Assembly (NCBI RefSeq): GCF_014161445.1
Contig: NZ_JABBXA010000002.1
Location: 418,351 to 482,350 of the forward strand
DNA length: 64,000 nt
DNA from: Microbispora sp. H13382
GTDB lineage: Bacteria; Actinomycetota; Actinomycetes; Streptosporangiales; Streptosporangiaceae
Direction: 5' to 3'
This document shows, in pieces, positions 24,864 through 33,774 of the stretch. Under the pieces are notes generated by a model that ran no database searches, had not been told where the DNA came from, and saw nothing but the letters and a program-made list of their open reading frames with translations. The translations under genes and the position numbers were made by a program. The first letter of the stretch is position 1; every line of letters begins with the position of its first letter.

Positions 24864-25385
24864 TCAGCCCGGCATGACGACGGTGGACAGGAGGCGCCGG
24901 GTGCGGCCCGGTGCGGGCTGGTTGGCGAGCCTCGCCAGGAGCACCTCGCGCAGGTCCCGCAGGAAGTCCTGGAACTCCTCGTCGCTGAGGTACATGGCCG
25001 CCTGCCGGAATCCCACGCCGTCGCGGCCGAGGTCGATGTCGTCCCGGGCGAGGTAGCGGTCGAAGTCGGCCAGCAGTAGCGCGACGAACGTCAGGAACGC
25101 CTGGCGGTGCTCCTCCGCGCCCAGCCCGGCCGCCTCCTCGGCGCCGACGTTCGCGTTGGCCGCACGCAGCCGGTAGGTCCGTTCGAAGGTGCCCCGGACC
25201 TTGCGCTCGGCCGCGACCTCCAGAACCTCGCCGTCGACCAGTGCCGCGACCTGCCTGTAGAGGGTCGCCGCCGGCACGTCGGGGAGCTCCGCGCGAAGGT
25301 CGGCCGTCGTCAGCGTCCGCTCGCCCAGGAGCGCCTGGACGATGCGCAGCCGGATGGGGTGCAGCAGCAACTCGGCCGTCGTCAT
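24864..25385 (-). CDS. ArsR-like winged-helix regulator
   Basis: The 173-residue protein has an N-terminal winged HTH (LLLHPIRLRIVQALLGERTL, then ATLYRQVAALVDGEVLEV with 'E-R-T-Y-R-L' wing) and a C-terminal helical domain with an acidic stretch (YLARDDIDLGRDGVGF). No metal-binding Cys pair is seen, so it is the YdfF/PadR-like 'helix-turn-helix domain' type rather than a metal sensor. It diverges from a small gene and hydrolase at 25467-26758; inverted TTCTC/GAGAA repeats lie between. Confidence 0.82.
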   Translation of the reverse strand: MTTAELLLHPIRLRIVQALLGERTLTTADLRAELPDVPAATLYRQVAALVDGEVLEVAAERKVRGTFERTYRLRAANANVGAEEAAGLGAEEHRQAFLTFVALLLADFDRYLARDDIDLGRDGVGFRQAAMYLSDEEFQDFLRDLREVLLARLANQPAPGRTRRLLSTVVMPG

Positions 25386-25393
25386 GATCCTAC

Positions 25394-25429
25394 GTTCTCA
25401 CATTTGACATCATTCTCACAATCGAGAAC
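25394..25429. promoter_or_regulatory. TTCTC/GAGAA operator region
   Basis: GTTCTC (25394-25399) is repeated as TTCTC (25413-25417), and both are inverted by GAGAAC (25424-25429). TTCTC-ACAATC-GAGAA is a clean dyad. It sits 9-44 bp before the ArsR-like gene and 38 bp before the small gene, in an AT-rich gap that also holds TTGACA. Confidence 0.6.
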
Positions 25430-25466
25430 AATCAGACTCACCACAGCACAACCTGCGAGGAACGCC

Positions 25467-25808
25467 ATGAGCACCGTGACCATCACCCCCGACGCCATCG
25501 AAGTCCGCCTCTCCGCCGTCGAGAAGGCCGCCGCGCTGCGCACCGACCTGCGTGTCCCGCGGTCGGCGGTGCGGTCCGCCGAGATCGTGGACGACGCGCT
25601 CCGCGCCGCCCGAGGCCTGCGCACCGGCCTCGGCCTGCCCGGTCAGCGCAAGCTCGGCACCTGGCACAGCCGGGCCGGCAGGGAGTTCGTCGACGTGCGC
25701 AACGGTCAGCCGGCGGTGCGGATCCACCTCGACGGGCACGGCTACACCTCGCTGCTGCTGGGCGTGGACGACCCGCGCGCCGTGGTCGCCGCCCTCACCG
25801 GCGCCTGA
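25467..25808 (+). CDS. Small hypothetical protein
   Basis: This 113-residue soluble protein starts at ATG 25467 after GAGG. It has alternating short strands (VTITPDAIEVRLSAVEKAAA; AGREFVDVRNGQPAVRIHL) and ends near YTSLLLGVDDPRAVVAAL. The pattern resembles small PH-like beta proteins but I cannot assign a family. It is 14 bp upstream of the hydrolase and probably co-transcribed, under the ArsR-like regulator. Confidence 0.72.
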   Translation: MSTVTITPDAIEVRLSAVEKAAALRTDLRVPRSAVRSAEIVDDALRAARGLRTGLGLPGQRKLGTWHSRAGREFVDVRNGQPAVRIHLDGHGYTSLLLGVDDPRAVVAALTGA

Positions 25809-25822
25809 GACGGGCCGACGCG

Positions 25823-26758
25823 ATGCGCGACATCGACCTCACCTTCACCTCGGCCGGCGAGCGGCTCGCCGGCACGCTGACCCTGCCCGACGGCGACGGG
25901 CCCTTCCCGGCGGCGCTGCTGGTCCCCGGCTCGGGGCCGGTGAACCGTGACTCCGACCACCGGCGGCTCCCCCTCGGGGTGACCCGCTGGCTGGCGGAGG
26001 CGCTGGCCGCCGCCGGGATCGCGTCACTCCGCTACGACAAGCGCGGGGTGGGGGCCAGCACCGGCGCTTTCCTGACGTCCGGGTTCCGCGACAACATGGA
26101 CGACGCCGCAGCCGCGCTGGCCACGCTCCGCGGACGCCCGGAGATCGACCCCGGCAGCGTGGGGGTGGCGGGACACAGCGAGGGCGCATTGATCGCGACG
26201 AACCTCGCCGCCCACGATCCCGCGGTGGCGGCGGTCGTGCTGTTGTCCGGCGCCGCCAAGATCGGTGCCGAGACGCTGCGCTGGCAGGCCGCGCGTCTCG
26301 CGCCGACCTTGCCGGCGTTCGTCCGCGCGGTGCTGCGCCTCACCCGCACCGACCTGGTCACCAAGGTGACCAAGAACCACGAGCGCATCCGCCGTACGAC
26401 GACCGACGTCGCCCGGATCGGCGGAGTCCGGGTGAACGCCCGCTGGACCCGCGAGTTCCTCGACTACGACCCGGCGGCCGACCTCGCCCTGATCAAGGCG
26501 CCGGTGCTGGCCGTCACGGGCGAGAAGGACCTTCAGGTCGACCCCGGGGACCTCGCCCGTATGGCGGAACTGGTGCCGGGGCCGATCGAGACCCACCTGA
26601 TCCCCGATCTCAGCCACATCCTGCGCAGGCAGCCGGGGACGCCGTCGCTGCGCGCGTACAAGCGTGAGGCGCGCGAGCCGGTCGACGCGCAGGTGCGAGA
26701 CCTCGTCACCGCCTGGCTCGTGCGCACGCTTGCGGCGCCGGCGCGGGACGGAGGCTGA
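25823..26758 (+). CDS. Alpha/beta hydrolase (dienelactone hydrolase/esterase type)
   Basis: The 311-residue protein has an alpha/beta-hydrolase core: PGSGPVNRD (oxyanion hole), [10 protein letters not shown], nucleophile elbow GHSEG (about 115-119), acid in [13 protein letters not shown], and His in PDLSHIL. The family hydrolyses esters or amides; members with the N-terminal F-x-S-x-G-x-x-L-x-G-T-L-x-x-P strand are often annotated as S9-like or Est. Co-transcribed with the preceding small gene. Substrate unknown. Confidence 0.87.
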   Translation: MRDIDLTFTSAGERLAGTLTLPDGDGPFPAALLVPGSGPVNRDSDHRRLPLGVTRWLAEALAAAGIASLRYDKRGVGASTGAFLTSGFRDNMDDAAAALATLRGRPEIDPGSVGVAGHSEGALIATNLAAHDPAVAAVVLLSGAAKIGAETLRWQAARLAPTLPAFVRAVLRLTRTDLVTKVTKNHERIRRTTTDVARIGGVRVNARWTREFLDYDPAADLALIKAPVLAVTGEKDLQVDPGDLARMAELVPGPIETHLIPDLSHILRRQPGTPSLRAYKREAREPVDAQVRDLVTAWLVRTLAAPARDGG

Positions 26759-26942
26759 TTCCCCGGGCCGACGTCGAGGGCATAGGGGCGGGCGAAGACC
26801 CGCTGCGAGTCGAAGAGGAGCGAGGCGGAGCCGCGGACCCCGCCGAGCGACCAGTACGACCTGCGCCTCCAGTCGTTCGGCGTGCCCGTTTTGCGGGGAG
26901 GACGACCTCAGGGTACTGGTGGGCGACTCCGAGGAGACCACC

Positions 26943-28367
26943 GTGGACACGTATCACAATGTGATCGCCGGAGAGCGTCGTGACCCGGCCTCCGGCGAGT
27001 GGATGGACCTCGTCGACCCCTCCACCGAGCAGGCGTACGCCAGGGCGGCCCGGTCGGGCGACCAGGACGTGGCGAGCGCGGTGGAGGCGGCCACCCGGGC
27101 CGCGCGGGCCTGGCGGCGGACCACCCCGGCCGAGCGTCAGCGGATGCTCGTCGAGCTGGCCGATCTGATGGCGGACAACCGGGAGGCGCTGGGCGAGGCC
27201 GAGGTGCGGGCGACCGGCAAGCCGCGCGGCACCGCGCTGCGGGTCGACGTGGACGGCGCGATCGACGTCATCCGCTACTTCGCCGGGGCCGCGCGAGTGC
27301 TGGAGGGACTCGGCGCGGCCGAGTACGCCGAGGGGCACACCTCATACGTACGGCGCGAGCCGATCGGCGTCGTCGCCCAGGTGACGCCGTGGAACTACCC
27401 GCTGATGATGGCGGCCTGGAAGATCGGTCCGGCCCTGGCGGCGGGCAACACCCTGGTGCTGAAGCCGTCCGACACCACGCCGGGCTCGGCCGTGCTGCTC
27501 GGCGAGCTGTGCGCGCGGGTGCTGCCGCCCGGCGTGGTCAACGTCGTGTGCGGCGACCGGGACACCGGCCGCGCGCTGGTGGCGCACCCCGGCGCGGAGA
27601 TGGTGGCGATCACCGGCTCGACGCGGGCCGGGGCCGAGGTGATGGCGGCGGCCGCCGCCGACCTCAAGGACGTCCACCTGGAGCTGGGCGGCAAGGCTCC
27701 CGCGGTGGTGTTCGCCGACGCGGACCTGAAGGCGACCGCCCGCGGCGTCGCCGAGGCGGCGTTCTTCAACGCCGGGCAGGACTGCACGGCCGTCACCCGG
27801 GTGCTGGTCGAGGAAGGGGCGCATGACGACTTCGTCGCCGCGCTCGCCGAGGCGGCGCGGGCGCTGGCCGTCGGCGACCCGGACGAGGAGGGCGTGTTCC
27901 TCGGACCGTCCAACAACGCGGCCCAGGCCGAGCGGGTCGCGGGCTTCCTCGACCGGCTGCCCGCGCACGCCCGCGTGGTCACCGGCGGCGCCCGGCTCGA
28001 CCGCCCCGGCTACTTCTTCCCGCCGACCGTCGTCGCCGGCGTCCGGCAGGACGACGAGATCGTGCAGCAGGAGGTCTTCGGCCCGGTCGTGACCGTGCAG
28101 CCGTTCGCGGACGAGGGCGAGGCCGTGGCCCTGGCCAACGGGGTCGAGTACGCGCTCGCCTCGAGCGTGTGGACGAGAGACGTTGGCCGGGCGATGCGGC
28201 TGTCGGCCGCGCTCGACTTCGGCGCGGTGTGGGTCAACTGCCACCAGGTGATCATCCCGGAGATGCCGCACGGCGGCTTCAAGCACTCGGGCAACGCCAA
28301 GGACCTGTCCCGGTACGGCCTGGACGCCTACACCCGCGTCAAGCACGTGATGATCAGCCACGCCTGA
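26943..28367 (+). CDS. Aldehyde dehydrogenase (aminobutyraldehyde/betaine-aldehyde type)
   Basis: The 474-residue NAD-dependent dehydrogenase has the family landmarks: [20 protein letters not shown] (NAD site), [19 protein letters not shown] with the general-base Glu, catalytic Cys in [12 protein letters not shown], and EVFGPVV near the C-terminus. GEEGAG-like GAGGAG precedes GTG 26943. Similarity to gamma-aminobutyraldehyde and betaine-aldehyde dehydrogenases rests on overall pattern. The 184 bp upstream are open in frame ([12 protein letters not shown]) but outside the family's usual start. Confidence 0.88.
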   Translation: MDTYHNVIAGERRDPASGEWMDLVDPSTEQAYARAARSGDQDVASAVEAATRAARAWRRTTPAERQRMLVELADLMADNREALGEAEVRATGKPRGTALRVDVDGAIDVIRYFAGAARVLEGLGAAEYAEGHTSYVRREPIGVVAQVTPWNYPLMMAAWKIGPALAAGNTLVLKPSDTTPGSAVLLGELCARVLPPGVVNVVCGDRDTGRALVAHPGAEMVAITGSTRAGAEVMAAAAADLKDVHLELGGKAPAVVFADADLKATARGVAEAAFFNAGQDCTAVTRVLVEEGAHDDFVAALAEAARALAVGDPDEEGVFLGPSNNAAQAERVAGFLDRLPAHARVVTGGARLDRPGYFFPPTVVAGVRQDDEIVQQEVFGPVVTVQPFADEGEAVALANGVEYALASSVWTRDVGRAMRLSAALDFGAVWVNCHQVIIPEMPHGGFKHSGNAKDLSRYGLDAYTRVKHVMISHA

Positions 28368-28516
28368 GGTCCACGGCGAGGCTGGCGGGGTCGACAACCC
28401 TGTCGTACTCGGCGGCGGCCACTGCGGGATCCGCAGGACGATCTTGAGCACCTGGACCGCGCGGGTCTGACGCTTGGCGGAGGGCGCCCGGCGCGGGTTC
28501 CCACTGTGCCGACGGC

Positions 28517-29335
28517 TCAGTCGCGCAGGCCGGCGAACAGGTCGTCCTCGTGGGCCGGCGCGTCCACCCGGCAGGTCTGCCGGATGAAGAACTCGTGCGA
28601 GAAGGCCTGGTGCTGGGCCTCCGGGGGCATCTTCAGCAGGAAGATGTTCTCGCCCTGGCTCGCGTGCGCCTGCAGGGCCTTCACCTTGTTCTCCACGTAC
28701 GGCGACACGTCGACCACGGAGGTGATGAGCTCCTCGGGGGTGCCGAAGTCGTCGGGGAGCTCGAAGTCCTCCGGGGCCATGCCGCTCGACCGCATGAACG
28801 CGAACATCTCACGGATCCGCTCGCGCGGCACGGCCGTGTAGTAGAGCTTGTCCGGGATGCCGGTCATCTCGGCCGCCGCGACCGCGATGCGGTGGGCCTG
28901 GATGTGGTCGGGGTGCCCGTAGTTGCCGTTCTCGTCGTAGGTGACGATCACCTGCGGGCGGTAGCGCTCCATCAGCTCGGCGAGCCGGGCGGCGGCCGTC
29001 TCGACCGGGACGTTGGCGAACGCGTCGGCGTGACCGTTGCCCTCCCAGCCGTCCATGCCGGAGTCGCGGTACCCGAGCAGCTCCAGGTGGGAGATGCCGA
29101 GGTGGGCGACCGACTCGCTCAGCTCGGCCAGCCGCCGCTCGGCGACGGCGGCGTCGTCGTGGCCGGGCTCGCCCGGCTTCACCCCGCCGGGGCCGTCCCC
29201 CTGCTCGCCGTTGGTGCAGGTCACCAGGACCGTACGGACACCCTCGGCGGTGTATTTCGCGAGGATCCCGCCGGTGCCGATCACCTCGTCGTCGGGGTGG
29301 GCGTGCACGGCCATCAGGGTGAGCTGTCGGTCCAT
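28517..29335 (-). CDS. PIG-L/LmbE-family deacetylase (mycothiol-type)
   Basis: The 272-residue protein has the zinc motif A-H-P-D-D-E (LMAVHAHPDDEVIGTGG, residues about 6-22) and the third ligand in YGHPDHIQAH (about 145-155). It matches the mycothiol enzymes MshB and Mca (de-N-acetylation of GlcNAc-Ins or amidase of mycothiol S-conjugates) and other LmbE proteins. The EGVRTVLVTCTNGEQG segment is conserved in both. Which reaction cannot be decided. ATG 29335 follows GGGGGA. It is 41 bp downstream of an MFS gene on the same strand. Confidence 0.85.
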   Translation of the reverse strand: MDRQLTLMAVHAHPDDEVIGTGGILAKYTAEGVRTVLVTCTNGEQGDGPGGVKPGEPGHDDAAVAERRLAELSESVAHLGISHLELLGYRDSGMDGWEGNGHADAFANVPVETAAARLAELMERYRPQVIVTYDENGNYGHPDHIQAHRIAVAAAEMTGIPDKLYYTAVPRERIREMFAFMRSSGMAPEDFELPDDFGTPEELITSVVDVSPYVENKVKALQAHASQGENIFLLKMPPEAQHQAFSHEFFIRQTCRVDAPAHEDDLFAGLRD

Positions 29336-29375
29336 TCGATTCCCCCGGGTGTCGTTTACCGTCACCCGGACGAGC

Positions 29376-30626
29376 CTATATCGCCTCTTGATCTCGCGCG
29401 GGGACGCCGCTGACCGGCGGAGTGGGGGCCGGGGTCATGCGGGTGGTCACCAGCCACCAGATGACCAGTTGCAGCAGGGCCAGCGCCAGGGCGAAGGGCG
29501 GCAGCGTCCAGGCGCCGATCCCCTGGGCGATCGCCCCTGTCAGCCAGGGGAACACCGCGCCGCCGACCACCGACACCCCGTTGATCAATCCGATGGCGGT
29601 GGGCACCAGCCGGGTCACGGTGAGCCGAGGCGCCACGGCCATCGTGGTGGGGAAGACCGGCCCGAGCCAGAAGCCGAGCAGCACGAAGCTGACGCTGGCC
29701 ATCGCGGCGCCCGGCACGAGCCAGGCCAGCGCCGTGCTGAGCGTGACTCCGGCCAGGCAGAGGAAGGTCATCCCGGTCGCGGTCATGCCGAGCCTGGTGG
29801 CGATCGGGCTGATCAGGAAGCGGCCCAGGGTGAGCCCGAGCCAGTAACCGGAGATCGTGTAGCCGGCCAGCAGGTCGCTCTGCCCGTGCTCGTCGACCAG
29901 GAAGCTGAACCCCCAGTTCCCCACGCTGATCTCCAGGCCGACGTACACGGCGAGGAACACCGCGCCCAGCAGGACGGCGGGCTGCCGTGCCGCGGTGGAC
30001 AGCAGCCCGCCGGTCGCGGGCCCGGCGTGTTCCCCCGGGTGTTCCCCCGCGGGCGTGGGCGGCGGAGCCTCGCGGGCGGGCAGGGTCAGGTAGAAGCCGA
30101 TCAGCAACGGCAGGCAGACCAGGGCCAGGACCAGCCACACGGCCGTCCAGGGCAGGAAGGTCAGGATCCAGGTGGCCAGCAGCGGCCCGAGCAGCGCGCC
30201 GACGCCGAAGAACGCGTGCAGGCGGTTGAGCAGCGTGGTCGCCCCGGGCAGGTCGGTGAGATAGGCGTTCAGCACCGATTCGAAGACGCCCGTGCCGTAC
30301 CCTGCCACGACCTGGGCCACCAGGAAGGCCAGGAACGGCGGGCGCACGGCCGTGAAGAGACCGGCCAGCGCGAACGTGCCGCCGCCGAGGAGGAGCGAGG
30401 CCCGGATCCCGAAGCGGTGGATCAGCGGGCCCGCGGTCGAGCCGGACAGCATGAACCCGGCGGAGAAGGCGAAGAACTGGGTGCCGATCGTGGCCTTGTC
30501 GAGGCCGTAGTCGTCCATCTGCGCCGGCAGCAGCACCCCACCCACGCCGGCGCTCACGCCGACCAGGATGAAGGTGACATAGGAGAGCGCGACCGGCGCC
30601 CACAGATCGCGCCGCAGTGCGGACAC
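29376..30626 (-). CDS. MFS transporter (sugar/drug type, 12 TM)
   Basis: The 416-residue protein has about 12 hydrophobic segments and a central basic/Pro-rich loop (about 190-215). Landmarks include 'G-x-x-L-P-x-x-x-x-x-Y-G-L-x-x-x-x-x-G' in TM1, 'R-F-G-I-R' in loop 2-3 and 'G-Y-G-T-G-V-F-E-S' in TM4, like the FucP/YfkF-type MFS_1 group. GGGAGG precedes GTG 30626. It is probably co-transcribed with the PIG-L deacetylase downstream. Substrate unknown. Confidence 0.85.
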   Translation of the reverse strand: MSALRRDLWAPVALSYVTFILVGVSAGVGGVLLPAQMDDYGLDKATIGTQFFAFSAGFMLSGSTAGPLIHRFGIRASLLLGGGTFALAGLFTAVRPPFLAFLVAQVVAGYGTGVFESVLNAYLTDLPGATTLLNRLHAFFGVGALLGPLLATWILTFLPWTAVWLVLALVCLPLLIGFYLTLPAREAPPPTPAGEHPGEHAGPATGGLLSTAARQPAVLLGAVFLAVYVGLEISVGNWGFSFLVDEHGQSDLLAGYTISGYWLGLTLGRFLISPIATRLGMTATGMTFLCLAGVTLSTALAWLVPGAAMASVSFVLLGFWLGPVFPTTMAVAPRLTVTRLVPTAIGLINGVSVVGGAVFPWLTGAIAQGIGAWTLPPFALALALLQLVIWWLVTTRMTPAPTPPVSGVPARDQEAI

Positions 30627-30772
30627 CTGACCTCCCGCGTACGAGCAGCCTTCCGGCCACCCGGCATGCGGGATCGGCCGTATCCGTGATCAACGGTGAT
30701 CCCGTTTTCGGCGTCATGCTACTTGGGGTGCCTGTTGCTCCCATAGGGGTTTTCGGTGGATATCGTCACCAT

Positions 30773-31462
30773 GTGACGGATCATGCGACGGTCCAGGCGA
30801 ACGGCGTCCGCATCGCGTACCGGTCGTACGGGCCGGACGGACCGGACGGCGGCGTGCCGCTGGTCCTGCTGCACGGGCTGGGCGAGGGCATGGCCGGCTG
30901 GGCGGACGTCGCGCCGGTGCTGGCCGCCCACCGGCACGTGTACGCCCTCGACCTGCGCGGCCACGGCGCCAGCGACCGGCCGGGTGACTACGGCCTGGAA
31001 CTCATGCGCGACGACGTCCTGGCCTTCCTCGACGCGCTGTCGCTCGGCACGGTGGACGTGATCGGGCACTCGATGGGCGGCATCGTGGCCTACCTGCTCG
31101 CCGCCGAGCGGCCGGACCGGGTGCGGACGCTGATCCTTGAGGACGTCCCGCTCCCCGTGCCGCGCGTCCCGCCTCCGCTCGTACGGCCGGAGGAGCCGCT
31201 GACGTTCGACTGGGCGATGGTCACGGCGATCAGGCCCGAGATCGACCGGCCCGACCCGGCGTGGCTGGAGCGGCTGGACCGGATCACCGCGCGGACGCTC
31301 GTGATCGGCGGCGGGCCGGACAGCCACATCCCCCAGGACCGGGTCGCCGAGATGGCCCGCCGCGTCCCCGGCGCCGCGCACGTCACGATCCCGGCCGGGC
31401 ACCTGGTGCACGAGAACGCCCCCGGCGCCTTCGTCCGCGAGGTGCTGGCCTTCCTCGCCTAG
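30773..31462 (+). CDS. Alpha/beta hydrolase
   Basis: The 229-residue compact hydrolase has the oxyanion-hole segment LLHGLGEGMAGW, DLRGHGASDRP, the nucleophile elbow GHSMGG (about 95-100), acid Asp in VIGGGPDSHIP and His in IPAGHLVHEN. It lacks a large lid. GTG 30773 is used because TATCGT lies seven bases upstream, as in leaderless transcripts. Its last four bases overlap the end of the sigma-factor relic on the other strand. Confidence 0.86.
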   Translation: MTDHATVQANGVRIAYRSYGPDGPDGGVPLVLLHGLGEGMAGWADVAPVLAAHRHVYALDLRGHGASDRPGDYGLELMRDDVLAFLDALSLGTVDVIGHSMGGIVAYLLAAERPDRVRTLILEDVPLPVPRVPPPLVRPEEPLTFDWAMVTAIRPEIDRPDPAWLERLDRITARTLVIGGGPDSHIPQDRVAEMARRVPGAAHVTIPAGHLVHENAPGAFVREVLAFLA

Positions 31463-31950
31463 AGGCTGGCCGGCAGCCCGAAGACGGCGAACAGGGCGGG
31501 ACTCCCGAACACGACGTTGCGCGCGATGCCGTCCTTGCCGATCGCGAGGACCTGGAGTGAGTGGGCCCGCAGGACGCCGTCGCCGTCGGCGTAGGCGGCG
31601 AGTGCGGGCTGGCCGTTGGCCCGCGCCGGCGCCATCCGCCAGGGGCCGCGCCGGGCGCAGACCCAGCGGATGAAGCGGCCGAACTCCTCCCTGCCGGAGA
31701 ACCACGACAGGAACGGCGGCATCTCCAGGACGGCGTCCTCGCGCAGCAGCCGCTCCAGGGCGTCGACGTCGGCCTTCTCGAACGCCGCGACGTACCGGTC
31801 GAGCAGCTCGCGGCAGGCGGGGGTCGTCCGGTTCGAGGAGGTCGTCCTCCGCCGGGGCCACCCGGTCGAGCTGGGCGCGGGCACGCTGCAGCGCGCTGTT
31901 GACGGCGGCGACCGAGGTCTCCAGCAGGTCGGCGACCTCGCTCCACCCGC
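31459..31950 (-). pseudogene. SigJ-like sigma factor, truncated and frameshifted
   Basis: The minus strand reads GWSEVADLLETSVAAVNSAL, then QRARAQLDRVAP (sigma region 4), and, in another frame, CRELLDRYVAAFEKADVDAL and a SnoaL-like domain to FGLPASL. Together these are the C-terminal end of ECF41/SigJ-type sigma factors. A run of five G (31819-31823, plus strand) has one base too many and breaks the frame. The 5' part (regions 2 and early 4) is missing at about 31945, where an efflux-pump fragment begins. Confidence 0.75.
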
Positions 31951-32164
31951 CCGCGCCGCCGACGCGAGCGGCCTGCTCACCACGGCCATGCAGCTCGGCC
32001 AGCTCAGCGGCGTGGCCGTGTTCGGCACGGTGTTCCTCGCCTTGGCCGACCCACCGAAGCCGGAGGCGATGGGGACGACCGCCTGGTGGCTCGCGCTGGC
32101 CACGGCCGCGGGCGCGGCGGGCGCGGTCGCCCTGGCCCGTGCCGTACGGCCCCGGCCCGCGTAG
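31951..32164 (+). pseudogene. DHA2 efflux pump, C-terminal fragment
   Basis: The plus strand reads ADASGLLTTAMQLGQLSGVA, then VFGTVFLALADPP and a last membrane helix before TAG. This is the TM13-TM14 end of an EmrB/QacA-type pump; only about 65 of some 480 residues remain. The missing 5' end abuts the missing 5' end of the sigma relic, so one deletion appears to have removed the starts of both divergent genes. Confidence 0.75.
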
Positions 32165-32255
32165 CCCCCCGCGTGCGGTGCGGGTGTTGCGTCTTCCTCG
32201 GACGTCCTTTGCCCTGGCGGCGCTACCGTGGGTGTACGCCCTGGGGGTGATCCGC

Positions 32256-32681
32256 ATGCCAGACGGCCGGCAGCTCGCGGACCGCGTGCTGAACGCGGTG
32301 AACGGTCATGACCTGGAACGACTGTCGGCGTGCTACGACGACGACGCCGTCCTGTCCACCCCGCTGAGGGACTGCGTGGGGCGCGAGCAGATCGTCCGAT
32401 ACTGGGAGAGCCTGTTCAAGGGCTTCACCGACATGGCCATGACGGTCTGGAACAGGGTGGAGTGCGCCGACCCGGGCTTCAGCGAGTGGACGATGACGGG
32501 CACGCACACCGGGCCCTTCCCGCTGCCCGATGGAGGTGTCGCGAGCGCGAGCGGCCGGCGGATCACGGTCCGCGGCTGCGGGGCGTGCCACGCGAAGGAC
32601 GGGCTCGTCGTCGCCCACCGGGACTATTTCGACCTGCTCGAGCTGTACTCCCAGCTCGGGTTCTCGCTCGTCCCCGGCTAG
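32256..32681 (+). CDS. SnoaL-like/nuclear-transport-factor-2 fold protein
   Basis: The 141-residue protein has the NTF2-like pattern of a small ester-cyclase: LADRVLNAVNGHDLERLSAC, YDDDAVLSTPL, GREQIVRYWESLF and a C-terminal VVAHRDYFDLLELYSQLGF. The fold is used by polyketide cyclases, limonene-epoxide hydrolases and unknown enzymes. GGGGG eight to twelve bases before ATG 32256 is a plausible ribosome site. It lies just downstream of the efflux-pump relic. Confidence 0.8.
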   Translation: MPDGRQLADRVLNAVNGHDLERLSACYDDDAVLSTPLRDCVGREQIVRYWESLFKGFTDMAMTVWNRVECADPGFSEWTMTGTHTGPFPLPDGGVASASGRRITVRGCGACHAKDGLVVAHRDYFDLLELYSQLGFSLVPG

Positions 32682-32753
32682 GTAACCGCCCCCCGCTTTC
32701 GGGTGATTTGTGGTGGTTTACGTAGCCTGAAAGTCTGGGAGAGGGGAGGCGTC

Positions 32754-33599
32754 ATGCCCGATCCAGCGGACGCGACCGTGTTCTTCGTGGGAAACGCCAC
32801 CATGATCATCCGTTCTCACGGGTTCACCCTGCTGACGGATCCGAACTTCCTGCACCAGGGGCAGCGAGCCCATCTCGGCTGGGGGCTGAGCACCCGCCGC
32901 CGCACCGAGCCGGCGATGAAGGTCACGGAGCTCCCGCCGCTGGACCTGGTCGTGCTGTCGCACATGCACGGCGACCACTGGGACAAGATCGCCAGGAACG
33001 GCCTCGACAAGGACCTGCCGATCGTCACCACCCGCCACGCGGCGGCCCGGCTCCGCCGCCAGGGGTTCGACCACGCCATCGGGCTGGAGCCGTGGGAGTA
33101 CCACCACGAGCGCCACGGGGACGGCACGCTCACGGTGACGGCCACGCCCGCCCGGCACGCGCCGGGCCCGGCGAACTCGCTGATGCCGCCGGTGATGGGG
33201 AGCGTGCTCGACTTCGCCCACGCCGGCGAGGTGGACCTGCGCCTGCACATCAGCGGCGACACGATCATGGACGACTGCCTGTCGGAGATTCCGCGCCGCT
33301 TCCCGGACATCGACGTCGGCATCATCCACCTCGGCGGCACGCGGATCCTCGGGGTGACGGTGACCATGGACGGCGCGCAGGGGGTGGAGTGGCTCAGGCT
33401 GATGCAGCCGGAGTCGGCCCTGCCCGTCCATTACGACGACTACGCGGCGTTCGCCTCCCCGCTCAGGGACTTCCAGCAGCACGTCCGGAGCGCCGGGCTG
33501 TCGCACCTGGTCCACTACCTCATGCGCGGGGAGACCTACCGCCTTCCTGTGCGGCAGTCCGGCGTACGCCCGCGCCGGCACGTCCCGGGAGTGGGCTGA
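32754..33599 (+). CDS. MBL-fold metallo-hydrolase (UlaG-like)
   Basis: The 281-residue protein has the metallo-beta-lactamase signature His-x-His-x-Asp-His in VVLSHMHGDHWD (about 77-82), further ligands in TPARHAPGP and HISGDTIMDD, and VHYDDYAAF near the C-terminus. This matches the UlaG/RNase-Z-like group rather than true beta-lactamases. GGGGAGG stands six bases before ATG 32754. Substrate unknown. Confidence 0.88.
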   Translation: MPDPADATVFFVGNATMIIRSHGFTLLTDPNFLHQGQRAHLGWGLSTRRRTEPAMKVTELPPLDLVVLSHMHGDHWDKIARNGLDKDLPIVTTRHAAARLRRQGFDHAIGLEPWEYHHERHGDGTLTVTATPARHAPGPANSLMPPVMGSVLDFAHAGEVDLRLHISGDTIMDDCLSEIPRRFPDIDVGIIHLGGTRILGVTVTMDGAQGVEWLRLMQPESALPVHYDDYAAFASPLRDFQQHVRSAGLSHLVHYLMRGETYRLPVRQSGVRPRRHVPGVG

Positions 33600-33665
33600 C
33601 AGGCACTAGTCAAAAAGAAACCATCCTATTGACACCCGTACGGCGAGGGTGTTGCATCTTTATTC

Positions 33666-33679
33666 AAGCTTTAAAGCTT
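33666..33679. promoter_or_regulatory. AAGCTTTAAAGCTT palindrome before the glucanase
   Basis: A perfect 14-bp palindrome lies 96 bp upstream of the GH16 start in an unusually AT-rich stretch. Just before it, ACACCC (33632-33637) and GGGTGT (33647-33652) form a second inverted repeat preceded by TTGACA. One may be the hydrolase terminator and the other a glucanase operator. Confidence 0.5.
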
Positions 33680-33774
33680 TCCTGTAGCGCTGGACACCGG
33701 CACGCGCGCTCCCAGACCGGAGGCGGCGCGGGCCGGAGATCCTGCTGGCATCCCCCCACCAACCGGAGATCTCC

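Noticed and set aside
26790..26942. N-terminal extension of the aldehyde dehydrogenase with C-P-F-C-G
   Set aside because: The family starts at the GTG with a good ribosome site; the extension has no supporting motif beyond two Cys.
28368..28516. Possible gene relic on the minus strand ([18 protein letters not shown] before a stop)
   Set aside because: The segment is short and I could not tie it to a family; upstream codons look non-coding.
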